64,000 bases of DNA from Benincasa hispida (lineage: Eukaryota > Streptophyta > Magnoliopsida > Cucurbitales > Cucurbitaceae). How positions within the stretch are numbered: position 1 is the stretch's first letter; every line of letters starts with the position of its first letter. A program made the position numbers and the translations under genes. The stretch lies in the NCBI RefSeq assembly GCF_009727055.1, contig NC_052359.1:65121710-65185709 (forward strand). Reading direction: 5' to 3'. Below are positions 23,227 to 34,233 of this stretch, piece by piece. The notes beneath the pieces were generated by a model. It was not told the origin of the DNA and did not search any database. It saw only the letters and a program-made list of their open reading frames with translations.

Positions 23227-24250
23227 CAAAAGGGGGAGAAGAAGTTGTGATGGTTATTTTGATTTGCTTTTTGGATTAATAACTGTTTTAGTTTGGTTGG
23301 TTTACTTCCGCCGTCATGTCTTTCTGATTGGTTTTTTTCCTTAAAAAGAAGCCAAAGAGGAAGCTTCTTACTACAACATGATTGGCTAATTTTATTATAG
23401 GTCTACAGTGTGGTTGGTTGATTTTATTATAGACAAAACTTGAGCAACATGTAATATAACATATCAAAGACGTTGTTATAAATATTATTACATGTCTGGC
23501 AGCAGAATCCACAAAATATCTTTTCCATATCTTTCTACATGATTTGTAGATTTCCATATTTGCCTTCCTTATTTTCTCGCAGAGAATATTTATTCACTCT
23601 ATAAATATATTCCCATAGCTAGCCTTATTTATATTATACTCTTATTCCTTTTTAGAGCAGGGAAAAGTGTGTACTGAGAGTTTTGAGCTTAGGGTTTGTC
23701 TAAGCCTTAACCACCATGTGTTGTTATTAAAAATCTTTGTATTTATCGTTGAGAATTTTGGTTCAACAGCCATTGTAGAACTCGGGAGGAGTTGATTTGT
23801 TATTGCATTTAAGGGGAGTCTAAATACATTGAAGATTATGAAGACTTATATTTATGGGGAGATTAAATATGATGAATGTGGGGAGCCTAAGTATGTTGTA
23901 TTGAAGGGATCTCATACAAAAAATAAAGAAGCATTATTGTGGAAGTGAAGGGAGCTCAAACTTAGGGGGAGCCTAAGTTGAACTAAAGAGGAAACTATAC
24001 GTGAGTCACTGAAGAGGGAGTCTATAGATAAACACCTTCATTGTAATTTCTAAACTCTTTATAGTGAAGTTTTGTTCCACCAGGCACATTGCTCCCAGAC
24101 GTAGGTGTTTTTGCACTGAAATGGGTGACCAATCTGTGTGTCGTTATTTTTCTGTTTGCTTTCACATTGCCCACTTATCATACATATTGTCTGTGACATC
24201 GTGCTTGATATTATATCCTATGTTAGATCCAACTAATTTTTCACCTATAC
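23227..24250 (+). mobile_element. Possible LTR preceded by a polypurine run
   Basis: The purine run AAAAGGGGGAGAAGAAG (about 23228-23244) is followed by TTGTGATGG, the layout of a polypurine tract before a 3' LTR. AAAGGGGGAGA is typical of SIRE/Maximus-type copia and some gypsy elements. The following about 1 kb has GAGAG-rich and GGGGAG-rich transcribed-looking sequence but no resolved right end. The LTR reading is an inference from the purine run and position. Confidence 0.4.
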
Positions 24251-25834
24251 CTCACGACAACTCACGAATTGTAACGATATAATAAGATCAATAAACGACT
24301 ATTTATAAAATCTGAAATTTCAAATAATCATTTTGGATTTTACCTTTATTCTAGATTTCACTAAACTTTAAAATGTTGATGTTGAGAAATTAAATAAAAT
24401 AATAAGCAAATATATATATATATATATAGAACCAAAACACAATACAAACTACAAAGCATTAAGACAAACCAAAAGGAATAATATTTGGGTGCATTCGAAG
24501 ATGTGCATCTCACTCTCATCACACTCATAAAAAAATTTAAAATATTTAAAGCAAGATTTTAGCCTGAAAATCAAATTATGATCCGACAATTGAGTAGAAT
24601 ACATAAATATAGGTATAATTTGAGATGTAACTAGATATTTTCTAAAATTTATCTCTACTTTCTTTGATGACATAATGATTTTCCTCACTTGAGTCTTGAT
24701 GACCAATAGGTAAGTCATAATAAAATATTTGGAGCATTAATGTATTAGATTAGTGGGGGAGATCAAGATCTCATGACTATGCATAATACTGTGGGACTAC
24801 AAAATGTGATGGAGGTAGGACTCAAACTATATGGGCAAAAATTACCAAAGCATCTTTCCTCAAGACGCCACTAAATTAAATAAATCAATCAATAGTTTGT
24901 TTGTTTGTTTAAAGATGCAACTCAATAACGAAAGAAATACTTTGTTTTTACAAATAGTTTTCAAACATCCCAAATATTTGCTATGTTTTTCTAAAATTTA
25001 GAATTTACTTTCTTTTTCATCCCAAAGCTTTCTAATCTTTTACTCATATCACTAATCTTTTTTTTTTATTCTCGTTTTTCTTACTTTTTCACTCTTTCTC
25101 TCATCCATATATATATTTTTTTAAGTCACTTTATAACTTTTGCTCTCTGCATACGTGAATCTTAAAGGGTTATTTGGGGTCCAATATAAGATGATATATT
25201 TTCACATTCTATATCATCTCAGTATTTGGAGGCCCACCGATTTTAATTGTTTGTGAGCCCATTTTTGGAACGTATTTCGTATCTCACTGTCATTTTCCTC
25301 CCCTGTATTGTATATCATGTCAGTGCTCGAATATACTTGATCATACTCGATCGTTTATATTTGATTAGAAGTCCCCAGACATCAGAATTCCCTGCATCTT
25401 ATATCATCTCAGTGCTCAAAGAGTCTCTAAGAGTCTAGAAAAATCTATATACATTATCGTTCGACCCTCATGCATTATCAAAGAAGAACGAAATCCGTTC
25501 GTTGTGGACTATTGCCATCATTGAAGACAAAATACGAGGAATTGTTATCATTGTCATAGGCAGAATATAGGGAAGAGAGATGAGGAATAGGAATAGAGAA
25601 TTTTTTAGAGACGAATAGAACCAAAAATGGCGAAAGAAAAAATTATATATTTAAAAAAAAATTGAAAAGTATTAAAAACAGGTAAATAACACCCATCTAT
25701 CAAATCACTCTTACACATCTAGTTTCAATCCACGAAATTTCCTCGAAAATGATCCGTTTACCAATTGAACTGCAAACAAACAGTTATACATTTAGATTAT
25801 AATTAAAATTTTGATCATATGGATTAATTTCTCA

Positions 25835-25840
25835 AGTCAA
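25835..25840 (-). promoter_or_regulatory. Candidate W-box upstream of the NHL gene
   Basis: TTGACT on the minus strand lies about 0.7 kb before the predicted transcription start. It is a single site, so this is weak support for WRKY control, which is common for NHL genes. Confidence 0.25.
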
Positions 25841-26103
25841 CACCTTCAATTATTGGGTCAGCAAAAAGAAAAACAAAAAAATAAAATAATAAAAGAAAAA
25901 GAAAAGAAAAAAAAGAAACAAAATCTTTGTCAAATGGCAATTGGAAATTAATTCCTACATGGTACCATCAATATTTTTTCCCTTAGAAACCAATTCGTCA
26001 ATTTCCCACTTCCACTCTTATTTATTAAAAAAAAAAAATAAAACAAAAACCAATACATTGGAGGTCGTCCAAACGTAAAGTAAACTAAACCGAAAAAATT
26101 TGT

Positions 26104-26109
26104 CACGTG
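26104..26109. promoter_or_regulatory. Candidate G-box/ABRE core (CACGTG)
   Basis: The palindrome CACGTG lies about 0.4 kb upstream of the TATA box. This core is bound by bZIP and bHLH factors and is frequent in stress-responsive promoters. Function here is inferred from position only. Confidence 0.3.
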
Positions 26110-26500
26110 AAAAATTGTGATTGATATTTAAATTTTTATTTGAATGAGATACAGGTCAGACTTTTAGTATGTATAATTTATGACCCATTACAAAATCCCA
26201 AAAATTATGAACTCTAAATTGAAAAAATTGGTTAACAAAAAAGAAAAATGACTCGTTTGCATGTAACTACCAAAAGTTGAGTAAAATTTTTATTTTTCAT
26301 TAATTCTTCTACCATGAAAAAATTTATTTATGTACAATGGTTGAATCTTTTTTAATTATATTATACTGAACTAATATTTGTGATAAAATATGTAAAAGCC
26401 AACAAAAAGGTTACTATCACAGACCCCGTCTCAGAGGGGGCGAGCATAGAGAGATGTATGAAGATAGTTATAGCCGAAATGCACCCATTATTTTCTTCTT

Positions 26501-26508
26501 TATAAAAA
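26501..26508 (+). promoter_or_regulatory. TATA box of the NHL gene
   Basis: TATAAAAA lies 73 bp before the end of the 5' leader, which predicts a start of transcription near 26530 and a 5' UTR of about 50 nt ending in ACAA-ATGG, a good plant start context. Confidence 0.65.
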
Positions 26509-26580
26509 TCTCATATTTCTCCTAAATTTCAACTAATCCTTTCTCATCTTTCATTCCAATTCAATTACCTCTCTCAACAA

Positions 26581-27216
26581 ATGGGCAAGCATACCTACCA
26601 CCGTCCGGACCACCACCACAGCCACCGAGGCTGCAGCTGCGGCGGTGGCTGCTTCATCACCTTTCTCAAGATCCTCATCACCATCGTCGTCATCGTTGGT
26701 CTCGCCGTGTTGATCTTATGGCTCATATTCCGTCCCAATAAAGTCAAATTCCAAGTCACCGACGCTAAACTCACCCAATTCAACCTCACCGATAACCAGC
26801 TCCATTATAACTTGGCCCTCAACGTCACCGTCAGAAATCCCAACAGACGAATCGGAGTCTACTACGATACCATCGAAGTCGCCGCCGTTTACAAAGACCA
26901 GCGCCTACAGACCCAGTGGCTGCCGCCGTTTTACCAAGGCTACAAGACAACCGCCGTCATCACCTCTGTTTTCTCCGGCCAGCAGCTCCTTCTCCTCGCT
27001 GGGCAGGGGCTAACGGAGTTCAACGCCGAGACACTTGCCGGCGTCTACGAGATGAACGTGTGGCTTAATCTTCGGATAAGGTTGAAGTTCGGCGCCGTTA
27101 GGATCGGGAAGTTTAAGCCGAAGGTGAATTGTGAGTTCAAAGTTCCGTTGACTTCCGATGGAGGCTCAGTTACTTCGGTGTTTCAGTCCACCGGCTGTGA
27201 TATTGATTATTGGTGA
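26581..27216 (+). CDS. NHL: NDR1/HIN1-like protein (LEA_2 family), NHL3/NHL10-type
   Basis: This single-exon gene encodes 211 residues, the usual length for the NHL family. NHL proteins are membrane-anchored and linked to pathogen and stress responses; NDR1 relatives are needed for some resistance-protein signalling. The N-terminus is His- and Cys-rich (residues 5-24). A transmembrane segment spans about 26-50 (LKILITIVVIVGLAVLILWL), followed by the conserved RP at 51-52. The rest is a LEA_2 beta-sandwich domain with the family signature NPNRRIGVYYD at 86-96, PFYQG at 116-120 and KPKVNC at 179-184. NLT (69-71) and NVT (81-83) are possible N-glycosylation sites on the extracytoplasmic side. 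The start is the first ATG after a TATA box 80 bp upstream, in good context. An AATAAA lies at 27360, 144 bp after the stop. The coding region is clearly more GC-rich than its surroundings. Family assignment is firm; the exact orthologue is not. Confidence 0.95.
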   Translation: MGKHTYHRPDHHHSHRGCSCGGGCFITFLKILITIVVIVGLAVLILWLIFRPNKVKFQVTDAKLTQFNLTDNQLHYNLALNVTVRNPNRRIGVYYDTIEVAAVYKDQRLQTQWLPPFYQGYKTTAVITSVFSGQQLLLLAGQGLTEFNAETLAGVYEMNVWLNLRIRLKFGAVRIGKFKPKVNCEFKVPLTSDGGSVTSVFQSTGCDIDYW

Positions 27217-27359
27217 GTTAATTCGTCTTTTTCTTGGTCGTATTTCTTAGCTTTTGTTGTGAATCCATAAATTTATTTTATTTGTTTGTTGTTGTTCGTA
27301 TTATTTTAATTCTAATTAATTTTGGCGATTAGCTATTTATATGGTGTATGAATAATTAT

Positions 27360-27366
27360 AATAAAA
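27360..27366 (+). terminator. Candidate polyadenylation signal of the NHL gene
   Basis: AATAAAA lies 144 bp after the stop codon in AT-rich sequence. It is upstream of the adapter artefact at 27513, so the 3' UTR is probably intact. Confidence 0.4.
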
Positions 27367-27512
27367 CTTTAGTATGGTTGGTTTTCTTATTTTTAGTTTA
27401 ATTATTAGATTGGTTATTGAATATGAACTTAACTCAATTATCATAATTATTTTTTTAAAGGGAGAGTTTAAAAGTTTGAATGTCCTCCTAACATGACAAC
27501 TCAAATATATAT

Positions 27513-27550
27513 CTGTCTCTTATACACATCTAGATGTGTATAAGAGACAG
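27513..27550. other. Nextera mate-pair junction adapter (second copy)
   Basis: The same 38-bp head-to-head mosaic-end sequence as at 20549, here 297 bp after the NHL stop codon. No flanking duplication is visible, so the two sides may have been joined across a gap or be a chimera. Confidence 0.98.
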
Positions 27551-29150
27551 GTCTCATATTGTTTAATTTTTTTCAAAAAAAAGTCCAGAAAAATTTGTAC
27601 TGATGATCCCTTTTTAGGATCAAGTGAATTATGCTTAAAGTTAAAAAAATGAATAAAAAAAATTATCTTTTGCTGACATTAGATACATATGAAAGTACTG
27701 ATTCAGTCCAAAATGCACACGAGGTCTTAAGGATTCCATGAAAATTCGTTTCTTCCTCTCGTTCCTCAGCAAACGTAACTGTAATTTTTATTAATTGTTT
27801 GGATCATCTCTCCCTCTTTGGTCTCCCTCTCATTTCTTCCTCTGGTACTTTGGTCATTTTACTAATTTCACCCTATATATGCTAATGTAAGTAAAATACA
27901 AATAAAATAAAATAAAATAAAACAATCATTTTTTAAAAATGAGATAGATCTCATTTGGACCTCTAAAAATAAGCCATTAACACCATTTTCTCGATATTTA
28001 CAAATTATGAATTTTTTTTTTAAATAATGTAATTTATAAACTAGTAGATATAAGAGACCCATTACTATTTAAAAAAAGAGTATGGCCATTGATCACAACT
28101 AGGACAAAGACATTGATGGAAACAAATGATACTAAAACGACAAATTGTTATTGTTTGCAACATTGTTGTGATCCCTAAGTAGGGAGGGATGGCATTTCGT
28201 AAATTATATCAAAGTATAGGAATTTTTCTTTTTATAAGAATTTACAGGGATTTTCATCTATCATATTAAACAGTAGAACAATGAGGCTCTTTTACCACCA
28301 AAGTAATATGTAACAACGTACAACAAGGAGATAGATGTAATGTAGATATATATGGGTCTCTATAGCATTAAATTTTTTTTTTTTTGTTGACATGTCAATT
28401 ATTTTATGTGATATTTTTATATTTTCATAGTTTAATATCGACATGAGAGATGAATCGGTATTTTCATTATATGATAGAAAAATCTATTAAACATAAAAAA
28501 CAAGCAACAAAATATTATTAATGTAAATATAATATCAATAATAGACATGTTAGCTTGTTTAAAAATCATAAATTATTTATTTATTAATTTGTTTAAATTA
28601 TTTATTTTTATAAATTTTTTCAAAAATTTCCATCAAAATTGACATTTTATCGATATTTTCATCGATATTTCTATAAAATTAAGATGAGGGCATCAACATT
28701 TTAAACTTTGGTTCTCCCATCATTAAAGTATCACCTACAGTAAGTTTTTGACGAAATCGATTTTAAGAGAAATGTTTCAGCCTGATTAGCTTATAATTTA
28801 TATCTAACTTTACTTTTTTGGGACTTAAATTTAAGTATTTTATTTTTATTTTTAATTTTAAGTTTTAGACTAAATTTGCAAAATTAGATTTAATAAACTT
28901 TTATGCAACCATTAATTTTATCCTCCACACTCCAATTATAGAAAGTGCAATAACATTACTCTAATTTACACAGACTTTTATGGTAGAAAAATAAGAATTA
29001 AACAATGAGCTATAAATACAATAAATGATTAATTGATAAGAGAAAATAACTTTTAAGAAGACTGTTTCTATCTATTAGAAGCTGAAATTTATAAGAAACA
29101 ATAAAATCACAAGAAGTTTAAATACTTGAAATAAGTAAAACATAGAATTA
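27551..29150. other. Intergenic AT-rich DNA, no gene seen
   Basis: The segment contains short poly-T and poly-A runs and loosely repeated AT-rich phrases. Open stretches are short, with no domain or codon bias. It includes a phrase typical of transposon-derived dispersed sequence (atcgatattttcatcgatatttct near 28650-28680). Confidence 0.5.
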
Positions 29151-29695
29151 TGTAGCATTATCTTTTAATATACATAATTGTAACAGAAAGAACTGAAGAT
29201 AAAAGAAGTAGAAGGCAGTTTATCGTTGTCGTTTTCTATCTGTTTTGTTTGTTGTAACCACCAAAATTTCTTCTGTTGAAAACGAGAGCCTGTATAAAAG
29301 GTGAAAAGAATGAGAGAGTAAGAAGAAGAGAGAGGAGAGCATTCATTCTCAATAAAAGATACCTTCCCTTTTCGCAAAGTGGACGTAGGTCTTTGGCCGA
29401 ACCATTTAAATTCTTGTATTCTTTCTTTCTCTACGATCGTCTAGTTTTTTCTTAAGTATCATCTACACGATCGTTTAGTTCCTCTTCCATCATCTAAACG
29501 ATCGTATAGCTCTACTTTGCATCGTCTATACGATCGTCTAGCTCCTCAACTATCGTTTGCACGATCGTCTTGTTCCACTCAACTATCGTCTACACGATCG
29601 TCTATTCTTCTTAGTATCGTCTACACTATTGAACTATCATCTAGTTCTTCTGAGCATCATCTACACGATTGAGCTCGCATACAGGTAAACGATTG
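29150..29695 (+). mobile_element. LTR fragment with promoter and an ACGATCGT array
   Basis: TATAAAA at 29293-29299, a GAGAG-rich stretch and AATAAA at 29351-29356 are followed by TGGACGTAGG at 29380-29389. That last phrase, with gccgaaccatttaaa after it, is characteristic of the R/U5 region of Tnt1/Tork-type copia LTRs. Downstream, 29431-29695 is an array of CGATCG units. No coding part of the element remains. It lies between the two NHL genes. Confidence 0.55.
29431..29695. repeat. ACGATCGT palindrome array, best-preserved copy
   Basis: At least six exact CGATCG cores occur (ctacgatcgtctag, acacgatcgtttag, aaacgatcgtatag, atacgatcgtctag, gcacgatcgtcttg, acacgatcgtctatt), spaced about 30 bp apart. 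They are separated by pyrimidine-rich cttct/ttcctc spacers and half-units (atcgtcta, atcatct). Confidence 0.8.
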
Positions 29696-32300
29696 AAGTT
29701 TTGAAGCTTAAAAGATATAGTCTTCCCTAAATATTGAAGTGAGGTAGACTGTTTATGTTGGGTAGTTTGTGCATGCAAAACTAGAGAATATAGTTAATTT
29801 GGGCAACAATAACAAGCAAAAGTCTTCTTAAAAAATGTATACAAATTTGGTTTAGTATAGAATAATTTTAATATGCACGGTCAAAAAATAATCTCTAGTC
29901 AATCAAGTAATCTCAAGATATACATAACAGAGGAAAATCTTTAATTCATACTTATAAGCATAGACACTGCATGACTCTTCTCCAATATATATATGTATAT
30001 ATACTCCATGCATAGCAAATTAAATTTGGTCACTACATGTTGATCAGTTATCCCCAAATGACTTGGCATTCTAAAAGATGTTTTAAAGTCCGCAAGTGGT
30101 AGAATGCTAGAATGATCCGAAAATATCCTTTCTAGATCTCTATTTATTTTATTCTACAAAAACATAGTCACATCTAGCATATGAGTAGTCAATATATGTA
30201 CATAAATCTAGCTTTTTTTTTTTTTTTTGACAAATTAAACCTAGGATTAACATAAATCTCATAATTTCTTAAATGATTTTAAGATTATACTCTCTTTCTC
30301 CAACAACATTTCACGTAGACTTGAAACATTTCATCTCAATAAGACTTCTAGAAAATGTAGGACCCAGAATTATTTGAACACATCGGTCATCAAGAAAAAA
30401 ATATCTACCTTAACGATAAACTACATTTGTATGTTAAATATATATGGTATTTGGATAACTATAGCCTTCTACTACATAACAAAATTACATATTTTCTGCC
30501 TTTCCCAAAAAAAAAAAAAAAAAAAAAATCATATTTCCTTTTAATGTTAAATCATTCTTCTCCTGACACCTTTAAACATTTCTATAATATATAAAATTAT
30601 TTGATGGAAATTGAATAGCTACATTAATGATAAAATAATTTTATCACAAAATAAACAATACAAAATGTCATAAATATTAGAGGCCAATCTTTTTTAACCC
30701 TTCTCACTGTCTTACTCTTAACCAATATTTGAATCTTACTCTCCACCCAACCATGGTTACAAATAATTAATATGACATAAAATTTAATAATATACAATAA
30801 AATCAGAATTTTAACCAAACTCTTAATTTATAAGTTGTAAGTTCAGATGAATGATAATATAATTTTAAAAAGTCAACCAAATTTTTAAATTTTGTTAATT
30901 ATAGATTATTAGAGGGGGATTATGAAAAAGAGTGCGGCCGAATGACAAATTTTTCTGTTGGTTTCTCGTTAGATCGATAACATAGATTGAAAAATAAACA
31001 GTTGGCTGTACGTGGAGAAGCAAAAAAACGACTTATATATGAAAATGAAATTATTTAAGGTCTCGATTAAAACCATTTAAATAAAGAAACTTTTATTTTA
31101 AAATTTTAAGAATTGTTTGTAGACTTATTCATCGATGACGAGACATCAGATTGACAAATACATCGAAAGTCGTCTTAATTTGGAAACTACTTAAAAGGTG
31201 GTATTGATGATAATCGATTTCATGTTGGACGTGGTCAAAAAACTATATTGAAGGGAGCTAGAAATTCTAAATTGAAACCTTAGTAAATTTACAGGAAAAT
31301 AAGTTGATATGAACATCTTGTACCACTATAGAAAATTTCAAGGAATGATATTTATTTCTCAAAAATCCGTTTGTTTAGTGCTGTTTGGTAGGAATTTTTT
31401 AAAATATAAATTTGCAAACCAGAGATTCAATGAAATATAGTTCTTTTTTCACATTTTCAATATGTTCGATCTATATTTATAAAACATAAATCTATTTGCA
31501 GTTACCCATTAGATATTAGATTGCCTATAAAATATTTATGGATATGTTTTATGTTAAAACATAAACCCAATATTTGGGTTGCGCTAGCTAGACAAAAACA
31601 GGGGCTGCAGCTCACATCACATATATGTGTAACTGTACCACGGTCTACTTGTGCGAAAAAAATATTTATAGATGTAGAAATAGAAACAAAATATGTAGAA
31701 TAACCATTAGCCAAGTGACTACTATAATATAAAATTTAGATACAACCATTATTCAAGTGGATGAAGTCATCGTTAGAGTTGTCTCTCAGTGATAAAAGAG
31801 TAGAGATAATAAATTGGAAAGACATTCTCTCGAACAAATTATTTAATATACACTTAAATAATATTGAAGATCCAACTGCCACATTGAAATAGATTTTCAA
31901 TCAGGTATGTATATGTCTATGAGGTGCCTATTGAGATATAACTCTAATAGATGTATCTGTTATTTAATGATATATGCATAGTGAAGTTTAGGTCTCTTGA
32001 AACGATCTAATATCACTTCTAATAAGGTGGAACGTGAAAATGAATCAAAATTATATTATTAATAAAAAAAATGTTAACTCACCTCACTGTATAACTCTCT
32101 CGTCATCTCTAAAATATCAATAGACAAAAATCCTGATACTATAACACGTGGGAATTTCATTGAAAATGATCATTAACCTCTATTAATTTATTGGAATTGA
32201 ACTTTTCATCGTCCCAATATTAAACTGCTTGGAGAATTATGTTACATACTATTATATTCTAAAATCAATTGATTTCATGGTACAAAAATCCCTTGTTTTA
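29696..32300. other. Intergenic DNA between the NHL genes, no gene seen
   Basis: AT-rich sequence with a poly-T run near 30213-30229 and a poly-A run near 30508-30528. Open stretches are at most about 70 codons and lack any recognisable motif. Confidence 0.5.
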
Positions 32301-32379
32301 CAACCCAAATGGGAATATTAATACCCATCAAGGGGTGTCCCAAAAACTCCAAAATACATTATAATTAAATCTCTCACCC

Positions 32380-32952
32380 ATGTCAATACTTAAGAAGTTC
32401 ATCTTAGCCACCATTATCATCATAGTTTTAATACTCATTTCCTTGTTGAGCTTATGGCTAATCGCCATGACCCGCAAGGTCCAGTTCCATGTGGTAGACG
32501 CCGACCTTACCCAATTTAACTTCACCACCAACAACAGCCAACTCCTCTTCAACCTCAACCTCAACATGACAATCAAAAACCCTAATCTTGGGTTTGGAAT
32601 TTGGTTTGAGAGCATCGAAGTGGCGGTGTTGTATCAAGACATAAACATTGGGAATATGTCGTTGTCGCCTTTCTATCAAGGAGATGATCAAGGCACGAGG
32701 CTACTCAAAATGAAGTTGTATGGTCAAAAGCTGGTGAAGCTCAATGCGGAGCAGCTTGCTCTGTTGAGTGTCGAGAAAATTGCTGAGATATTTTCTATGA
32801 AAGTGGAGGTTTGTATTCAGATGAGAGTGAAGATTGGGCCCATTAGGTTCAAAATCAAGCCCAAGGTTCGTTGTGGGATGAATGTTCCTTTGATTACTAG
32901 TCGAAGATCATTCCCACGTTTCCGGATTATTGGTTGTTACGTGGCTTATTGA
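32380..32952 (+). CDS. NHL: NDR1/HIN1-like protein (LEA_2 family), short divergent paralogue
   Basis: This single-exon gene encodes 190 residues. A transmembrane segment begins almost at the N-terminus (residues 7-29, FILATIIIIVLILISLLSLW), then RKVQFHVVDADLTQFNF parallels the VKFQVTDAKLTQFNL of the gene at 26581. The NPN motif is kept (67-69), but the family RRIGxYYD part reads LGFGIWFE. PFYQG (97-101), LNAEQLA (121-127) and KPKVRC (160-165) are conserved. The His/Cys-rich cytoplasmic N-terminus of the neighbour is absent, so the cytosolic tail is only a few residues. NFT (47-49), NNS, NMT and NMS are potential glycosylation sites. I see no clear TATA box; the start is the only in-frame ATG before the membrane segment. 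There are no stops or frameshifts, so it is probably functional, but expression is unproven. Confidence 0.88.
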   Translation: MSILKKFILATIIIIVLILISLLSLWLIAMTRKVQFHVVDADLTQFNFTTNNSQLLFNLNLNMTIKNPNLGFGIWFESIEVAVLYQDINIGNMSLSPFYQGDDQGTRLLKMKLYGQKLVKLNAEQLALLSVEKIAEIFSMKVEVCIQMRVKIGPIRFKIKPKVRCGMNVPLITSRRSFPRFRIIGCYVAY

Positions 32953-34030
32953 TTCGCTATGTTTTAATTTTTCATTAGAATCGCTTGAGTTTGTCATTGT
33001 TAGTGTATGTTTGATTCTATTTCTTGTTCTTTGCTTGTTGGTTAGTGGGAGACTCGGGGGTGATAATAGGACATGGTAACGATTTTAACCAAAAGTGATT
33101 TGTTAAAAGTGATTTTCATACCAATTATTGATTCTATATTTTTAAATCTGGTTTTGCATAATCAAAAGTGATTTTTAATGACTCAATGGCATGTTTGAAA
33201 TTAACTTTTATAATAACTATTTTGAACTAAATTATTTAATAATTATAAGAGGATTACTTAGGTGCATCTTGATCTTTATAGATCTCATTCTCATCACATA
33301 AAAGGAAATATAATTATAATAACTATTTTGAGCTAAATTATTTAAAATATATTGATCTTTATGTTTCTACACCCTCTATGTATTCAAATTTGTATTCATT
33401 AGGTTTCAACATATTCAAAATGTATAAAAGTTAGTTATTTGATTGGACAAATTTTAAATTTGTATCTAATTGAGCCCTAAAATAGTAATTTAGTAAACAA
33501 TAAATAGTCTTTTGATTCTTTTTCAAAAAATTGTACAATAGGACTTACTAAACATAAAGTTAAATTCTATATATGATATAACAACTCATTTTTAACATGT
33601 AAGAAACCTATTAGATATAAACTGTAAATAATTGAAATCTATCAAATACACAATAAAAAATTTAGAGAACAATACTTTTTTGGTTCCTGAGTTTTAAAGA
33701 ATAGGTGCATTTGGTCCCTTATCTTTCAAATTAGCCATTTTAGTCTCTAAGTTTTCAATAATAGGTTTAAAAGATCCCTCTACAAATAAAGTCAATAAAT
33801 TAAAATAGAAAAATTACTAGATGACTTATGTTGCACAATCACTCGGATTAAGAAAATATATTTTTAATATTTCTCTCCTCTCTCTTTCCTCTCTTGTTCT
33901 CTCTCCTCCCTCTCCATTGCCGAATCTTTTGAAAGAATTAAAACAAACCCCAACTTCTCTTAGACATGCCCATTTTTCATTCATAAAAAAATTACTCCAT
34001 TTTATTTTCTATTTGGCGTACGAATATGCA
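32953..34030. other. Intergenic DNA, no gene seen
   Basis: AT-rich. 33676-33790 contains the tttggtcc...gagtttt phrase with near-repeats, common in dispersed plant repeats. The open stretch 33821-34090 is mostly compositional, but its end overlaps the aquaporin fragment in another frame. Confidence 0.5.
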
Positions 34031-34038
34031 AAGAGGAG

Positions 34039-34173
34039 ATGGGCCTCGAGTTCATCGCCACTCTCCTCTTTCTGTATGCAACCGTTTTGACTATCATCGG
34101 TTACTCTGATCAGGGCCACCCTTCTGTTTCCACCGACCCCTGTAATGGCATCGACATCCTCGATATTGCTTGA
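34039..34173 (+). pseudogene. PIP2: PIP2-type aquaporin gene fragment
   Basis: Forty-four codons read [20 protein letters not shown] (residues 4-23), then [21 protein letters not shown] and a stop. PIP aquaporins carry an almost identical first transmembrane helix ([19 protein letters not shown]), then a loop with a Cys and GI.GIAWAFGGMIF. Here GIxGIAW is replaced by DILDIA followed by TGA exactly where Trp (TGG) belongs, and nothing resembling AFGGMIF follows. Both NPA boxes, the remaining helices and the upstream N-terminus are missing. It is a short exon fragment, likely captured or left by deletion next to the LTR that starts at 34234. The resemblance is strong over about 20 residues and weaker beyond. 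Confidence 0.7.
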
Positions 34174-34233
34174 GTAGACAATGGGTGTGGCTATATGAAA
34201 TTAAGGTTTTTTTTTTTTAGTTTGAAAGATTTG

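Larger units (their letters stand above)
24251..26400. other. Intergenic DNA upstream of the first NHL gene
   Basis: This is AT-rich sequence with a short AT microsatellite near 24411-24428 and A-rich runs near 25870-25920. The phrase tatatcatctcagtgctc recurs loosely at 25209, 25309 and 25398. No coding region is supported. Confidence 0.5.

Noticed and set aside
25170..25800. Possible MITE with ends gggttatttgggg and caaacaaacagttat
   Set aside because: The two ends do not form a convincing terminal inverted repeat and no target duplication could be found.
27210..27225. GGTGAGT at the NHL stop codon as a 5' splice site
   Set aside because: The LEA_2 domain is complete before it, NHL genes are normally intronless, and no matching downstream exon is seen.
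29431..29695. CRISPR-like array of spaced repeats
   Set aside because: Repeats are short palindromes of varying length with degenerate units and non-unique spacers, in a plant LTR; no cas genes.
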